Assembly: GCF_021462285.1 (NCBI RefSeq)
Contig: NZ_CP082787.1
Location: 2,170,001 to 2,234,000, forward strand
Length of the DNA: 64,000 nucleotides
Direction of reading: 5' to 3'
DNA from: Serratia entomophila
Lineage (GTDB): Bacteria > Pseudomonadota > Gammaproteobacteria > Enterobacterales > Enterobacteriaceae
Shown: positions 44,676 through 56,699 of the stretch, piece after piece
How positions within the stretch are numbered: the stretch's first letter is position 1
Layout: the number at the start of each line of letters is the position of its first letter
Notes under the pieces: model-generated
Seen by the model: the letters and a program-made list of their open reading frames with translations, nothing else
What the model was told of the DNA's origin: nothing
Databases searched by the model: none
Translations under genes and position numbers: made by a program

Positions 44676-45365
44676 TCAGGCGGCGCCCGGCGTGTAGGTG
44701 GCGATAATCTCCAGCACGCCGTTGATAATGAACTGCACCCCCATACACACCAGCAGGAAGCCCATCAGGCGCGAAATAGCCTCAATGCCGCTTTTGCCCA
44801 CCAGGCGCATGATGGCGCCGGAGCTGCGCAGGCAGACCCATAAGATCACCGCCACCGACAAAAAGATCGCCACCGGCGCCACCAACAGTACCCAGTGGGC
44901 GAATCCCAGCGTGTTTTCTTTGACGCTCGATGCGGAGCTGATGATCATCGCGATGGTCCCCGGCCCGGCGGTGCTGGGCATCGCCAAAGGCACGAAGGCG
45001 ATATTGGTTGAGGTTTTTTGGCGCAGCTCATGGGTTTTGCTTTCCACCTCCGGCGTTTCGTCGGCGTTCTGCTGCGGGAACAGCATGCGGAAGCCGATAA
45101 AGGCGACGATCAGCCCGCCGGCAATGCGCAGGCCGGGAATGGAAATGCCGAAGGTATTCATGACCACTTGCCCGGCGTAGAAGGCCACCGTCATGATGAA
45201 AAACACGTAGACCGACGCCATCAGCGACTGCTGATTGCGTTCTTCGCGCGTCATGTTGCCCGACAAACCCAGCAGCAACGCCACCGTAGTGAGCGGGTTG
45301 GCCAGCGGCAGCAGCAGCACCAAACCCAGTCCGATGGCCTGGAATAACTGCAGAATACTCGTCAT
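44676..45365 (-). CDS. marC: MarC family inner-membrane protein
   Basis: 229 residues with six membrane segments, collinear with E. coli MarC (221 aa): [58 protein letters not shown] and [29 protein letters not shown] in pieces. The function of the family is unresolved; a role in multiple antibiotic resistance was not confirmed in E. coli. ATG 45365 matches the family start; the frame is open 43 codons upstream. No marRAB genes are adjacent. Confidence 0.92.
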   Translation of the reverse strand: MTSILQLFQAIGLGLVLLLPLANPLTTVALLLGLSGNMTREERNQQSLMASVYVFFIMTVAFYAGQVVMNTFGISIPGLRIAGGLIVAFIGFRMLFPQQNADETPEVESKTHELRQKTSTNIAFVPLAMPSTAGPGTIAMIISSASSVKENTLGFAHWVLLVAPVAIFLSVAVILWVCLRSSGAIMRLVGKSGIEAISRLMGFLLVCMGVQFIINGVLEIIATYTPGAA

Positions 45366-45435
45366 GTCATCAAATTCCCTGTGCAAAGTGTGAACCGCCA
45401 TGCGGCGGCACAGCAAAGAGTAGCCTGCCGCGTCA

Positions 45436-45693
45436 TTGGCGGCAATGGGGCGCCCTATGCCTACTATCCTGGTGTTTTCACGTTTGTTCGGCATGCATGT
45501 GCTGTGGCAGGAACTGATGCTGGACGGCTACAACCGGGTGGTGAAAAACATGGTGGAAGAGGGCTGCGAGTTGGTGGGGTATGGGTTCTGCCTGATGGCG
45601 ACCTTGGGCTATATGAAGGAGGCGAACGCCACCGACCCGGACAAAATTGAAGCGCAGGCAAGGCGGCAGTTTATTTATCCGGAACAATTTTAG
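45436..45693 (+). CDS. Hypothetical protein, up to 85 aa
   Basis: The frame runs from ATG 45436 (or ATG 45457, giving 78 residues beginning [19 protein letters not shown]) to TAG 45691-45693. Codon choice is that of local genes (CTG, GGC, GAC frequent). The product, with [30 protein letters not shown], is soluble or weakly membrane-associated with two cysteines. No ribosome-binding site is convincing and I recognise no family. It lies between marC (divergent) and thrS. It could be a small conserved gene of this genus or a remnant. Confidence 0.45.
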   Translation: MAAMGRPMPTILVFSRLFGMHVLWQELMLDGYNRVVKNMVEEGCELVGYGFCLMATLGYMKEANATDPDKIEAQARRQFIYPEQF

Positions 45694-45831
45694 TGATACT
45701 ATCCACTTAGCTGAATACGGCTGCGAAGGTATACTTTCCATTCTGTGTACCAAGTTAGGTATCAATCTGGCAATTGTGGGCGAGATCCGAAACCTAACTG
45801 ACTAAATCCAAACTCAATTTTCGTACTGCAT

Positions 45832-45852
45832 GTGATCTGTCGTGTGGGTCAC
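45832..45852 (+). promoter_or_regulatory. thrS translational operator, tRNA-Thr anticodon mimic
   Basis: GTGATC (45832-45837) pairs with GGTCAC (45847-45852) around a nine-base loop that contains CGT at 45841-45843. In E. coli, ThrRS represses its own translation by binding a leader stem-loop with a CGU anticodon-like triplet about 30 bases before the ATG; here the triplet is at -34 to -32. The match in position and triplet supports the same control. Confidence 0.55.
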
Positions 45853-45874
45853 CACTGTAGATAAGGAATTATTA

Positions 45875-47803
45875 ATGCCTGTTATTACTCTTCCTGACGG
45901 AAGTCAGCGTCATTTCGATCACCCCGTTTCCCCCCTGGACGTTGCCCGCGATATCGGCCCTGGCCTGGCGAAAGCCTGCATTGCCGGCCGCGTGAACGGC
46001 GAGCTGGTCGACGCCGGCGACCTGATTGAATCCGATGCGCAGTTGGCGATCGTGACCATCAAGGACGCCGAAGGGCTGGAAATCATGCGCCACTCCTGTG
46101 CGCACCTGTTGGGCCACGCCATCAAGCAGCTGTGGCCGGACACCAAAATGGCCATCGGCCCGGTGATCGACAACGGTTTCTACTACGACGTCGACATCGA
46201 CCGTACCCTGACGCAGGAAGACCTGGATCTGCTGGAAAAGCGGATGCATGAGTTGGCCGACAAAGATTACGACGTCATCAAGAAGAAGGTCAGCTGGCAA
46301 GAAGCCCGCGACACCTTCGCCGCGCGCGGCGAAAGCTACAAAGTGGCGATTCTGGATGAGAACATCAGCCATGACGACCGTCCTGGCCTGTATCACCATG
46401 AAGAATACATCGACATGTGCCGCGGCCCGCACGTGCCGAACATGCGTTTCTGCCATCATTTCAAACTGCAGAAAACCTCCGGCGCTTACTGGCGCGGCGA
46501 CAGCAAAAATAAAATGCTGCAGCGTATCTACGGTACCGCCTGGGCAGACAAGAAGCAGCTGAACGCCTACCTGCAACGCCTGGAAGAAGCGGCCAAGCGC
46601 GATCACCGCAAGATTGGCAAACAGCTCGACCTGTACCATATGCAGGAAGAAGCGCCGGGCATGGTGTTCTGGCACAACGACGGCTGGACCATTTTCCGTG
46701 AATTGGAAGCCTTTGTGCGCATGAAGCTCAAAGAGTACCAGTATCAGGAAGTGAAAGGGCCGTTCATGATGGACCGTGTGCTGTGGGAAAAAACCGGCCA
46801 CTGGGAAAACTACAAAGATGCCATGTTCACCACCTCGTCGGAAAACCGCGAGTACTGCATCAAGCCGATGAACTGCCCGGGCCACGTGCAGATCTTCAAC
46901 CAGGGCCTGAAGTCGTACCGTGATTTGCCGCTGCGTATGGGCGAATTCGGCAGCTGCCACCGCAACGAGCCTTCGGGTTCTCTGCACGGTTTGATGCGCG
47001 TGCGCGGATTCACCCAGGACGACGCCCACATCTTCTGTACCGAAGAGCAGGTGCGCGCCGAAGTGAACGAATGCATCCGCATGGTCTATGATGTGTACGG
47101 TACCTTTGGCTTCGACAAGATCGCGGTCAAGCTGTCCACCCGCCCTGAGAAGCGCATCGGCACTGACGATATGTGGACCCGTGCGGAAGAAGACCTGGCC
47201 GCCGCGCTGACTGAAAACGGTATTCCGTTTGAATATCAGCCGGGTGAGGGCGCCTTCTACGGACCAAAAATTGAATTTACCCTGCATGATTGTTTGGATC
47301 GCGCATGGCAATGTGGTACCGTGCAGCTCGATTTCTTCTTACCGGGCCGTTTAGGCGCGTCGTATGTCGGCGAAAACAACGATCGCGTAGTGCCGGTAAT
47401 GATTCACCGCGCCATTTTGGGCTCCATGGAACGTTTCATCGGTATTCTTACCGAAGAATACGCCGGGTTCTACCCGACCTGGATTGCTCCGGTGCAGGTG
47501 GTGGTGATGAATATCACCGACAGCCAGTCTGATTACGTCCAGCAATTGACCAAAAAACTGCAGGATGCGGGTATTCGCGTTAAAGCGGACTTGAGAAATG
47601 AGAAGATTGGCTTTAAAATTCGCGAACATACTTTACGTCGAGTCCCTTACATGTTGGTGTGCGGTGATAAAGAGGTCGAAGCAGGCAAAGTTGCCGTTCG
47701 TACCCGCCGTGGCAAAGACCTGGGAAGCCTGGACGTAAACGAAGTCGTAGACAAGCTGCTGAAAGAGATCCGCAGCCGTAGTCTTCATCAACTGGAGGAA
47801 TAA
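45875..47803 (+). CDS. thrS: Threonyl-tRNA synthetase
   Basis: 642 residues, identical in length to E. coli ThrRS. An N-terminal TGS domain ([14 protein letters not shown]) is followed by the SAD editing domain ([32 protein letters not shown]). The class II catalytic core has zinc ligand Cys334 in [10 protein letters not shown] and an anticodon-binding C-terminus. ATG 45875 gives the family start; the frame extends 11 codons up. It heads the thrS-infC-rpmI-rplT cluster, and infC begins three bases after its stop. Confidence 0.98.
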   Translation: MPVITLPDGSQRHFDHPVSPLDVARDIGPGLAKACIAGRVNGELVDAGDLIESDAQLAIVTIKDAEGLEIMRHSCAHLLGHAIKQLWPDTKMAIGPVIDNGFYYDVDIDRTLTQEDLDLLEKRMHELADKDYDVIKKKVSWQEARDTFAARGESYKVAILDENISHDDRPGLYHHEEYIDMCRGPHVPNMRFCHHFKLQKTSGAYWRGDSKNKMLQRIYGTAWADKKQLNAYLQRLEEAAKRDHRKIGKQLDLYHMQEEAPGMVFWHNDGWTIFRELEAFVRMKLKEYQYQEVKGPFMMDRVLWEKTGHWENYKDAMFTTSSENREYCIKPMNCPGHVQIFNQGLKSYRDLPLRMGEFGSCHRNEPSGSLHGLMRVRGFTQDDAHIFCTEEQVRAEVNECIRMVYDVYGTFGFDKIAVKLSTRPEKRIGTDDMWTRAEEDLAAALTENGIPFEYQPGEGAFYGPKIEFTLHDCLDRAWQCGTVQLDFFLPGRLGASYVGENNDRVVPVMIHRAILGSMERFIGILTEEYAGFYPTWIAPVQVVVMNITDSQSDYVQQLTKKLQDAGIRVKADLRNEKIGFKIREHTLRRVPYMLVCGDKEVEAGKVAVRTRRGKDLGSLDVNEVVDKLLKEIRSRSLHQLEE

Positions 47804-48358
<555 letters not shown>

Positions 48359-48432
48359 GGCTTCCAAGTAATCGAACCCGCGCAGCGCTTGCGTTGTGTG
48401 GGTTTTATTCGCCCAACTGATTCGTTGTTTAA

Positions 48433-48654
<222 letters not shown>

Positions 48655-48679
48655 GCCATTTTTTTTGAATCTAGAATAA

Positions 48680-49054
<375 letters not shown>

Positions 49055-49062
49055 GTCAGTAG

Positions 49063-49086
49063 AAGAGGGAGCTTGCTCCCTCTTTT
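49063..49086 (+). terminator. Terminator of rplT
   Basis: AAGAGGGAGC-TT-GCTCCCTCTTTT hairpin just after the rplT stop. Confidence 0.88.
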
Positions 49087-49110
49087 AATCTTTGTTTTCA
49101 ACCACAAATA

Positions 49111-49139
49111 TTGACTTTTATTGGCCGCCGCTATATCAC
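49111..49139 (+). promoter_or_regulatory. Probable sigma-70 promoter of pheM-pheST
   Basis: TTGACT at 49111-49116 and TATCAC (17-bp spacing) or TATATC (15-bp) as -10, about 35 bp before pheM and after the rplT terminator. Confidence 0.55.
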
Positions 49140-49171
49140 TGGTGGACAATCATCGACAAGGTAACGCAATC

Positions 49172-49216
49172 ATGCACGCTGCTATTTTTCGTTTCTTTTT
49201 TTACTTTAGCGCCTGA
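49172..49216 (+). CDS. pheM: pheST operon leader peptide PheM
   Basis: A 14-codon ORF, MHAAIFRFFFYFSA, differing at two places from E. coli PheM. Five Phe codons are the sensor: when charged tRNA-Phe is scarce the ribosome stalls there and prevents formation of the attenuator. The segment CGTTTCTTTT overlapping the Phe codons can pair with AAAAGAAACG around 49238-49247, giving the leader hairpin. Confidence 0.95.
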   Translation: MHAAIFRFFFYFSA

Positions 49217-49263
49217 TTTCAGGAGGCTTCGCGCGTAAGAAAAGAAACGAAAAGTAGCGCCTA

Positions 49264-49288
49264 AGCCTCCCCTGTGGAGGCTTTTTTG
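49264..49288 (+). terminator. pheST attenuator terminator
   Basis: GCCTCC (49265-49270) and GGAGGC (49276-49281) followed by six T. An upstream GGAGGC (49222-49227) can pair alternatively with GCCTCC to form an antiterminator. Confidence 0.88.
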
Positions 49289-49309
49289 TTTTTAGCCATA
49301 CCCTTTGTC

Positions 49310-49410
49310 TTTCAAACTACAGCGGCGTTGGCCGCGTGTGTTCACCCCAGTCACTTAGTTATCTAAGCTCCCGGGGATTCACCCACTTGCCGCCTGGCTG
49401 TAGCTTGAAA
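49310..49410. repeat. 101-bp palindromic repeat in the pheST leader
   Basis: The outer ends TTTCAAACTACAGC (49310-49323) and GCTGTAGCTTGAAA (49397-49410) are inverted copies with one mismatch. Further in, GGCG/CGCC and TTCACCCC/GGGGATTCA pair, and the centre is CTTAG-TTAT-CTAAG. The whole can fold into one long imperfect hairpin. It resembles the dispersed non-coding palindromic elements of Yersinia/Serratia genomes (from memory, unverified). It lies between the attenuator and pheS and is transcribed. Confidence 0.7.
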
Positions 49411-49462
49411 TCCTGTGGGTATGTCTTAGGCCAGATAACATAAATTATCAGTCATTACTTAG

Positions 49463-50476
<1,014 letters not shown>

Positions 50477-50490
50477 GGCGGGAATATCAC

Positions 50491-52878
50491 ATGAAATTCA
50501 GTGAACTCTGGTTGCGCGAGTGGGTAAACCCGGCCATCAGCAGCGAAGCATTATCCGATCAAATCACCATGGCCGGCCTGGAAGTGGACGGCGTGGAGCC
50601 GGTCGCCGGCGCCTTTAACGGCGTGGTGGTGGGCGAAGTGGTCGAGTGCGGCCAGCACCCGAACGCCGACAAGCTGCGCGTGACCAAGGTCAACGTCGGC
50701 GGCGATCGCCTGCTGGACATCGTCTGCGGCGCGCCTAACTGCCGCACCGGCCTGAAGGTGGCGGTGGCGACCGTGGGCGCCGTACTGCCTGGCGACTTCA
50801 AGATCAAAGCGGCCAAGCTGCGTGGCGAACCTTCTGAAGGCATGCTGTGTTCGTTCTCCGAGCTGGGTATTTCCGACGATCACGACGGTATCATCGAGCT
50901 GCCGCTGGATGCGCCGATCGGTACCGATATCCGCGACTATCTGCAGTTGAACGACAACACCATCGAAATCAGCGTGACGCCAAACCGCGCCGATTGCCTG
51001 GGCATTCTCGGCGTAGCGCGCGACGTGGGCGTACTGAACCAGGTAGCGCTGACCGAGCCGGACATGAGCCCGGTAGCCGCCACCATCGACGCCACTTTGC
51101 CAATCCGCGTCGATGCGCCGCAGGCGTGCCCGCGTTACCTTGGCCGCGTAGTGAAAGGCATCAACGTCAAAGCCGCCAGCCCGCTGTGGATGCGCGAGAA
51201 GCTGCGCCGCTGCGGCATCCGCTCCATTGATGCGGTGGTTGACGTCACCAACTACGTGCTGCTGGAACTTGGCCAGCCAATGCACGCCTTTGACCTGAGC
51301 CGCATCGAAGGCGGTATCGTGGTGCGCATGGCTGAAGAAGGGGAAACCCTGACGCTGCTGGACGGCAACGAAGCCAAGCTGAATGCCGACACCTTAGTGA
51401 TCGCCGATCATCAAAAAGCGCTGGCGATGGGTGGCATCTTCGGTGGCGAACATTCTGGCGTGAACGACGAGACGCAGGACGTGCTGCTGGAGTGCGCCTT
51501 CTTCAGCCCGCTGTCGATTACCGGCCGCGCGCGCCGTCAGGGTCTGCACACCGATGCTTCCCACCGCTATGAGCGCGGCGTTGATCCGGCGCTGCAGTAT
51601 AAAGCGATGGAGCGCGCGACGCGTCTGCTGATCGACATCTGCGGCGGCCAGGCCGGCCCGGTGATCGATGTTACCGATGAAAACCAGCTGCCTAAGCGCG
51701 CCACCATTCTGCTGCGCCGCGAGAAGCTGGACCGCCTGATTGGCCACGTGGTGCCGAGCGAGCAGGTGAGCGACATTCTGCGCCGTTTGGGGTGCCAGGT
51801 GACCGAGCAGGGCGATAGCTGGTTGGCTGTCGCGCCGAGCTGGCGTTTCGATATGGAAATCGAAGAAGACCTGGTGGAAGAAGTAGCGCGCGTTTACGGC
51901 TACAACAATATTCCGGACGTGCCGGTACGCGCCGATCTGGTGATGACCAAGCACCGCGAGGCCGATCTGACGTTGAAACGCGTGAAAACCATGCTGGTTG
52001 ATCACGGTTTCCAGGAAGCTATCACCTACAGTTTCGTCGATCCGAAGGTGCAAGCGCTGTTGCACCCGGGCGAAGAAGCGCTGATCCTGCCAAGCCCAAT
52101 CTCGGTTGAAATGTCCGCTATGCGTCTGTCGCTGTGGACCGGCCTGCTGTCTGCGGTGGTGTATAACCAAAACCGCCAGCAAACTCGTCTGCGCCTGTTC
52201 GAAAGCGGCCTGCGCTTTGTGCCTGATACTGCGGCAAATCTGGGTATCCGTCAGGATGTCATGCTGGCGGGCGTCATCGCCGGCCACACTCACGATGAAC
52301 ACTGGGATCTGGCGCGCAAGCCGGTCGACTTCTATGATTTAAAAGGGGATCTGGAATCTGTTCTGGAGCTGACCGGTAAATTATCCGAAATTCAGTTCCG
52401 GGCCGAGGCCAATCCGGCTCTGCACCCGGGGCAAAGTGCGGCGATTTATTTACAGGGTGAACGCGTCGGTTTCATCGGTGTAGTTCATCCGGAACTTGAG
52501 CGTAAACTGGATCTTAACGGCCGCACAGTGGTGTTCGAACTGGAGTGGAACAAGGTCGCAAGCCGCGCCGTGCCTCAGGCGCGGGAGATTTCTCGCTTCC
52601 CGGCAAACCGCCGCGATATCGCTGTTGTAGTGGCTGAAAATGTCGCCGCAGAAGATATTTTGGCGGAGTGTAAGAAAGTTGGCGCAAATCAGGTAGTTGG
52701 CGTAAACTTGTTTGATGTGTACCGTGGCAAGGGCGTGGCAGAGGGTTATAAGAGCCTGGCTATCAGTCTGGTATTGCAGGATACCGCTCGTACACTGGAA
52801 GAAGAGGAGATAGCCGCTACCGTTGCAAAATGCGTAGAGGCTCTAAAACAGCGATTCCAAGCATCCTTGAGGGATTGA
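50491..52878 (+). CDS. pheT: Phenylalanyl-tRNA synthetase beta subunit
   Basis: 795 residues as in E. coli. It contains an N-terminal tRNA-binding (EMAP-like) domain ([27 protein letters not shown]), the B3/B4 editing domain, B5 ([18 protein letters not shown]), and a C-terminal ferredoxin-fold anticodon-binding domain ([15 protein letters not shown]). It assembles with PheS as alpha2-beta2. The ihfA promoter in E. coli lies inside this gene. Confidence 0.98.
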   Translation: MKFSELWLREWVNPAISSEALSDQITMAGLEVDGVEPVAGAFNGVVVGEVVECGQHPNADKLRVTKVNVGGDRLLDIVCGAPNCRTGLKVAVATVGAVLPGDFKIKAAKLRGEPSEGMLCSFSELGISDDHDGIIELPLDAPIGTDIRDYLQLNDNTIEISVTPNRADCLGILGVARDVGVLNQVALTEPDMSPVAATIDATLPIRVDAPQACPRYLGRVVKGINVKAASPLWMREKLRRCGIRSIDAVVDVTNYVLLELGQPMHAFDLSRIEGGIVVRMAEEGETLTLLDGNEAKLNADTLVIADHQKALAMGGIFGGEHSGVNDETQDVLLECAFFSPLSITGRARRQGLHTDASHRYERGVDPALQYKAMERATRLLIDICGGQAGPVIDVTDENQLPKRATILLRREKLDRLIGHVVPSEQVSDILRRLGCQVTEQGDSWLAVAPSWRFDMEIEEDLVEEVARVYGYNNIPDVPVRADLVMTKHREADLTLKRVKTMLVDHGFQEAITYSFVDPKVQALLHPGEEALILPSPISVEMSAMRLSLWTGLLSAVVYNQNRQQTRLRLFESGLRFVPDTAANLGIRQDVMLAGVIAGHTHDEHWDLARKPVDFYDLKGDLESVLELTGKLSEIQFRAEANPALHPGQSAAIYLQGERVGFIGVVHPELERKLDLNGRTVVFELEWNKVASRAVPQAREISRFPANRRDIAVVVAENVAAEDILAECKKVGANQVVGVNLFDVYRGKGVAEGYKSLAISLVLQDTARTLEEEEIAATVAKCVEALKQRFQASLRD

Positions 52879-52882
52879 ACCT

Positions 52883-53179
52883 ATGGCGCTTACTAAAGCT
52901 GAAATGTCAGAACACCTGTTTGAAAAGCTTGGGCTTAGCAAACGGGATGCCAAAGACCTGGTGGAACTGTTTTTCGAAGAGGTCCGTCGGGCTCTGGAAA
53001 ACGGTGAACAGGTAAAACTGTCAGGTTTTGGCAACTTTGATCTGCGTGACAAGAACCAACGTCCGGGGCGTAACCCGAAGACCGGCGAAGACATTCCGAT
53101 TACGGCGCGCCGCGTGGTGACCTTCCGTCCAGGTCAAAAGCTGAAAAGTCGGGTGGAGAACGCCAGCCCGAAAGAGTAA
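52883..53179 (+). CDS. ihfA: Integration host factor alpha subunit
   Basis: 98 residues of the HU/IHF family. The DNA-intercalating proline is in [10 protein letters not shown], the start is [23 protein letters not shown], and the body contains [18 protein letters not shown]. It begins four bases after pheT and is followed by a strong terminator. With IhfB it bends DNA at promoters and recombination sites. Confidence 0.98.
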   Translation: MALTKAEMSEHLFEKLGLSKRDAKDLVELFFEEVRRALENGEQVKLSGFGNFDLRDKNQRPGRNPKTGEDIPITARRVVTFRPGQKLKSRVENASPKE

Positions 53180-53192
53180 GTGACGTAAAACC

Positions 53193-53219
53193 AAAAAAGG
53201 CCGCTTCTGCGGCCTTTTT
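53193..53219 (+). terminator. Terminator of pheST-ihfA
   Basis: AAAAAAGGCCGC-TTCT-GCGGCCTTTTT hairpin, 13 bp after the stop. Confidence 0.93.
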
Positions 53220-53366
53220 CTTTGGTGGGCTAAAATTCGGTTTATTCCTAATCAGGATCCACCGCAATATAATTTGGCGTTAATCTTATTCCCAAAAATA
53301 AAACCCATCGTGATACGGATTATTCTTATATCAGGTTTATTAAAACTTAATATCTCCACTTGTTAA

Positions 53367-53498
53367 TCAATAATGGTTGTAATGATGGCCCGGGCCACCG
53401 CCACGGTGGCCGCCGCCCCAGTGCGGGCCATAGCAGCAGGCGCTCAGCGCGGAGCTCAGTACGACAAGGGCCAACAACAGTCCAATGCGTTTAATCAT
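53367..53498 (-). CDS. Small His/Gly-rich lipoprotein, 43 aa
   Basis: Minus-strand ATG at 53498 to TGA at 53369-53367. A signal peptide IKRIGLLLALVVLSSALSAC ends in a good lipobox (LSA-C), leaving a mature lipopeptide of 24 residues beginning Cys-Cys and made mainly of Gly, His and Tyr (CYGPHWGGGHRGGGPGHHYN). It is too short for most gene finders. The ribosome-binding site AGAGAGG is ten bases before the ATG. The His/Gly/Cys content suggests metal binding (inference). The residue after the acylated Cys is another Cys, not Asp, so outer-membrane sorting is expected. It is divergent from the DUF2502 gene. Confidence 0.65.
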   Translation of the reverse strand: MIKRIGLLLALVVLSSALSACCYGPHWGGGHRGGGPGHHYNHY

Positions 53499-53734
53499 GA
53501 TAATAATGCCTCTCTGGTGGGTGTCGGCTTAATGATAAATAGCTTCGCCGCGCGCGGGCGTCAGTTATTCGTTAAGCCTTGTTAGCGGTCATAATAATTA
53601 AACGCCCTTCAAAAGAGTGTATGAATTATGTAAGGGAGCCGAAAACAATCTGAAAATAGGCATTGGCGAGATAGGCGGCAAATAACCGCACTGTTATAAC
53701 CACGTCAGCAAGAAAATAAAACGAGAGTGCAAAA

Positions 53735-54160
53735 ATGAAAAAAATCCTGTTGCTGGTGTGTTTACCGCTGTTGCTGCCGGTGGCGGCGCAGGCCGATGTC
53801 TCCATCGATATCAACGTGCCGGGCGTTTCGCTGCACCTGGGGGACCAGGATCGGCGGGGCTACTACTGGGACGGCTACGACTGGCGTCCGCCGCAGTGGT
53901 GGCATGCTCACCAGGGCCGCGGCTTCGGCGAGCGCAACGAGCACGGCATGTATTGGGATGGCGGCCGCTGGCAATCTTCCCCGCCGCGCGGTTATGAGCA
54001 CCGGGGGGCTGAACGTGGCGGCAATCCGTTCCATGGCGATCGCGACAGCCACGATAACGGTAATCGTCACGACGATCGCGATGGTGATAACGGGCGTGGT
54101 CACGATAATCGTGGTAATGGCCGGCCTTACCCGCAAAATGGCCATGACTCGCATCGTTAA
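53735..54160 (+). CDS. DUF2502 family secreted protein (YpeC-like)
   Basis: 141 residues with a signal peptide cut after VAAQA. The mature part begins DVSIDINVPGVSLHLGDQDRRGYYWDGYDWR, which matches the DUF2502 pattern of E. coli YpeC ([21 protein letters not shown]). The C-terminal 60 residues are a low-complexity tail of Asp, His, Asn, Gly and Arg. Function is unknown; it is exported to the periplasm. A GAGAG sequence precedes ATG. Its tail is longer than in YpeC (108 aa) and is likely disordered and metal-binding (inference). It lies between ihfA and btuC. Confidence 0.85.
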   Translation: MKKILLLVCLPLLLPVAAQADVSIDINVPGVSLHLGDQDRRGYYWDGYDWRPPQWWHAHQGRGFGERNEHGMYWDGGRWQSSPPRGYEHRGAERGGNPFHGDRDSHDNGNRHDDRDGDNGRGHDNRGNGRPYPQNGHDSHR

Positions 54161-54199
54161 TTGAGTGTCCGGCGGCGGGTTTTGCCATCACCTGAGGGT

Positions 54200-54224
54200 G
54201 GCGGGCAGAGCCAGCCGCCGTTTT
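54200..54224 (+). terminator. Possible terminator after the DUF2502 gene
   Basis: GGCGG (54200-54204) and CCGCC (54215-54219) followed by GTTTT, with a ten-base loop. Weak. Confidence 0.35.
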
Positions 54225-54334
54225 CCTGCACGGTTGCATACGCAATGCTTCCCCTAACGGCGTTAACCCCCTAATATTCGACCCAGACGTCATTATTCGG
54301 CCGCGTTCGCGGCCAGCAGGGAACCGCCGCATCT

Positions 54335-55342
54335 ATGCCGACCAGCCAGACCTTTACCCTATTGCTGCACGATCAGCGCCATCGCGACAAGCGCCATCTG
54401 GCGCTGTTGACCCTGGGCATGGCCGTGGCCTTTGTGGTTAGCCTCAGCGCCGGCGACCAGTGGATCTGGCCGTCTGAGTGGTTCAGCGAGCAGGCGCAGC
54501 TGTTTGTTTGGCAACTGCGTTTGCCGCGCGCGCTGGCGGTGATGCTGGTGGGCGCCAGCCTGGCGGTGGCGGGGGCGGTGATGCAGGCGCTGTTCGAGAA
54601 CCCGCTGGCGGAACCCGGCCTGCTGGGGGTGGCGAACGGCGCCGGGGTGGCGCTGGTGCTGACGGTGTTGCTGGGCAACGGCCTGCTGCCGGTGGCCCTG
54701 ATGAGCCTGAGCGCCATCCTCGGCGCATTGATCATGACCTTTCTCTTGCTCGGTTTTGCCCGCCGCCGGCGGTTGACCAATGCACGCCTGCTGCTGGTCG
54801 GGGTGGCGCTGGGCATTGTTTGCAGCGCGGTGATGACCTGGGCGGTATATTTCAGCTCCAGCCTCGATCTGCGCCAGCTGATGTACTGGATGATGGGCGG
54901 CTTCGGCGGGGTCGACTGGCGGCAACAATGGCTGGTACTGGCGCTGCTGCCGGTACTGCTGTGGCTGTGTTGCCAGGGCAGAGCGCTGAATTTCATGGCG
55001 CTGGGCGAAGTGCAGGCGCGTCAGCTCGGGCTTTCGCTGCATCTGTGGCGCAACCTGCTGGTGCTGGCGATCGGTTGGCTGGTGGGCGCCAGCGTCGCGC
55101 TGGCGGGGGTGATAGGCTTTGTCGGTTTGGTGATACCGCATATGCTGCGCCTCGGCGGCTTGACCAATCAACGCTATCTGCTGCCGGGCTGCGCCCTGGC
55201 CGGCGCCGGGGTGCTGCTGGCGGCGGACGTGATCGCGCGCATCACGCTGCTGTCGGCCGAGCTGCCAATCGGCGTGGTCACCGCCACGCTGGGCGCACCG
55301 CTGTTTATCTGGTTGCTGATCCGGGTAAAAAGCGTAAGGTAG
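54335..55342 (+). CDS. btuC: Vitamin B12 ABC transporter permease BtuC
   Basis: 335 residues of the FecCD permease family with about ten membrane segments: [47 protein letters not shown] and [13 protein letters not shown] (the coupling-helix region contacting BtuD). It moves cobalamin across the inner membrane with BtuD and BtuF. It is first of btuC-btuE-btuD, in E. coli order after ihfA. I saw no cobalamin riboswitch upstream. Confidence 0.95.
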   Translation: MPTSQTFTLLLHDQRHRDKRHLALLTLGMAVAFVVSLSAGDQWIWPSEWFSEQAQLFVWQLRLPRALAVMLVGASLAVAGAVMQALFENPLAEPGLLGVANGAGVALVLTVLLGNGLLPVALMSLSAILGALIMTFLLLGFARRRRLTNARLLLVGVALGIVCSAVMTWAVYFSSSLDLRQLMYWMMGGFGGVDWRQQWLVLALLPVLLWLCCQGRALNFMALGEVQARQLGLSLHLWRNLLVLAIGWLVGASVALAGVIGFVGLVIPHMLRLGGLTNQRYLLPGCALAGAGVLLAADVIARITLLSAELPIGVVTATLGAPLFIWLLIRVKSVR

Positions 55343-55385
55343 ATTTTCTGTTTCTCCCGCCAATAAAACCAGAGGATGAGATCTG

Positions 55386-55937
55386 ATGAGTCAGTCAATT
55401 TATAGCCTGCCGTTGCAAACCATCGAAAATCAAAACACGACGCTGGATGCCTATCAGGGGTCGGTGCTGTTGGTGGTCAACGTGGCCTCGGAATGCGGTT
55501 TGACCAAGCAGTATGAAGGCCTGGAAGCGCTGTACGAAACTTACCGCTCGCAGGGCTTTGAGGTGTTGGGCTTTCCGTCCAATGAATTTTTGGGGCAGGA
55601 GCCCGGCAGCAATGAAGAGATCCTGGCGTTTTGCCGCGGCACCTTCGGCGTGCAGTTCCCGATGTTCGCCAAGATAGAGGTGAACGGCGAAAACCGTCAC
55701 CCGCTGTACCGGGCGTTGATTGCCGCTCAGCCACATGCGCAGGCGCCGGAGGGCAGCGAGTTTTTGGCGCGCATGACCAGCAAGGGGCGAGCGCCGAAGC
55801 AACCCGGCGACATTCTGTGGAACTTCGAAAAATTCCTGATCGCCCGCGACGGCACGGTGATCCAGCGTTTCTCGCCGGATACGACGCCGGAAGATCCGAC
55901 GCTGGTGGCGGCGGTCAAACAGGCTCTGGCAGGGTAA
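55386..55937 (+). CDS. btuE: BtuE, glutathione-peroxidase-family (thioredoxin/glutathione) peroxidase
   Basis: 183 residues. The peroxidatic Cys is in NVASECGLTKQYEGLEALY, with a Gln-bearing second motif (FPSNEFLGQEPGS) and the Trp/Asn region in ILWNFEKFLI. These correspond to the Cys-Gln-Trp triad of this family, with Cys rather than selenocysteine. E. coli BtuE is a non-essential peroxide scavenger, not needed for B12 uptake despite its location. It lies between btuC and btuD. Confidence 0.94.
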   Translation: MSQSIYSLPLQTIENQNTTLDAYQGSVLLVVNVASECGLTKQYEGLEALYETYRSQGFEVLGFPSNEFLGQEPGSNEEILAFCRGTFGVQFPMFAKIEVNGENRHPLYRALIAAQPHAQAPEGSEFLARMTSKGRAPKQPGDILWNFEKFLIARDGTVIQRFSPDTTPEDPTLVAAVKQALAG

Positions 55938-55943
55938 GCAGGC

Positions 55944-56699
55944 ATGTTGCAACTCGCTCAGGTTGGGGTTCAAGGGCGCCTGGCTCCGTTTTCAGCGCAG
56001 ATTGGCGCCGGGGCGCAGGTGCACCTGATTGGCCCGAACGGCGCCGGCAAAAGCACGCTGTTGGCGCGGCTGGCCGGCATATTGCCGGGCATGGGCGAGG
56101 TGCGGTTGGCCGGGCGAGAGCTGGCCGCCTATCAGGGCGGCGAACTGGCGCTGCATCGTGGCTACCTTAGCCAACAGCAGCCGCCGGTCGCCCTGATGCC
56201 GGTCTTTCAATATTTGGCGCTGCACCGGCCGGCCGGCGCGGCCGAGACTGCCGTGGAAAGCGCCATTCTCTATCTGTGCCAGCGGTTAAAGCTGATGGAC
56301 AAACTGCCGCGCATGCTGACCCAATTGTCCGGTGGCGAATGGCAGCGGGTGCGGTTGGCGGCGGTGCTGCTGCAGGTATGGCCGAGCGTTAATCCGCACA
56401 GCAAACTGCTGCTGCTGGACGAGCCGACCAACAGTCTGGATGTGGCGCAAAAAGTGGCGCTGGACCGTTTGTTGAGAGAATTTTGCCAGAGTGGTCGCAG
56501 TGCGTTGGTTTGCGCCCATGACCTGAACCATACTCTGCAACAGGCCGATTGGGTATGGCTGCTTCACGCCGGCCGGCTGGCGGCGCAGGGCGCCACGACT
56601 GACGTTATGGAACCGGCGCTGCTGTCCTCTGTTTATGATGTGGATTTCCATTTGCAGGCGGTAGGGGATCAGCGTTGGATTATGACCAGAACGGCATAG
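55944..56699 (+). CDS. btuD: Vitamin B12 ABC transporter ATPase BtuD
   Basis: 251 residues. Walker A is GPNGAGKSTLL, signature LSGGEWQRVRLAAVLLQ, Walker B LLLLDEPTNSLD, and the H-loop CAHDLNHT. It drives BtuC. It starts six bases after btuE. The nlpC gene that follows btuD in E. coli is absent; the next gene is arnB after 391 bp. Confidence 0.95.
   Translation: MLQLAQVGVQGRLAPFSAQIGAGAQVHLIGPNGAGKSTLLARLAGILPGMGEVRLAGRELAAYQGGELALHRGYLSQQQPPVALMPVFQYLALHRPAGAAETAVESAILYLCQRLKLMDKLPRMLTQLSGGEWQRVRLAAVLLQVWPSVNPHSKLLLLDEPTNSLDVAQKVALDRLLREFCQSGRSALVCAHDLNHTLQQADWVWLLHAGRLAAQGATTDVMEPALLSSVYDVDFHLQAVGDQRWIMTRTA

Noticed and set aside
54161..54334. Possible cobalamin riboswitch upstream of btuC
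   Set aside because: No B12-box-like sequence or suitable long leader was found; E. coli btuCED also lacks one.
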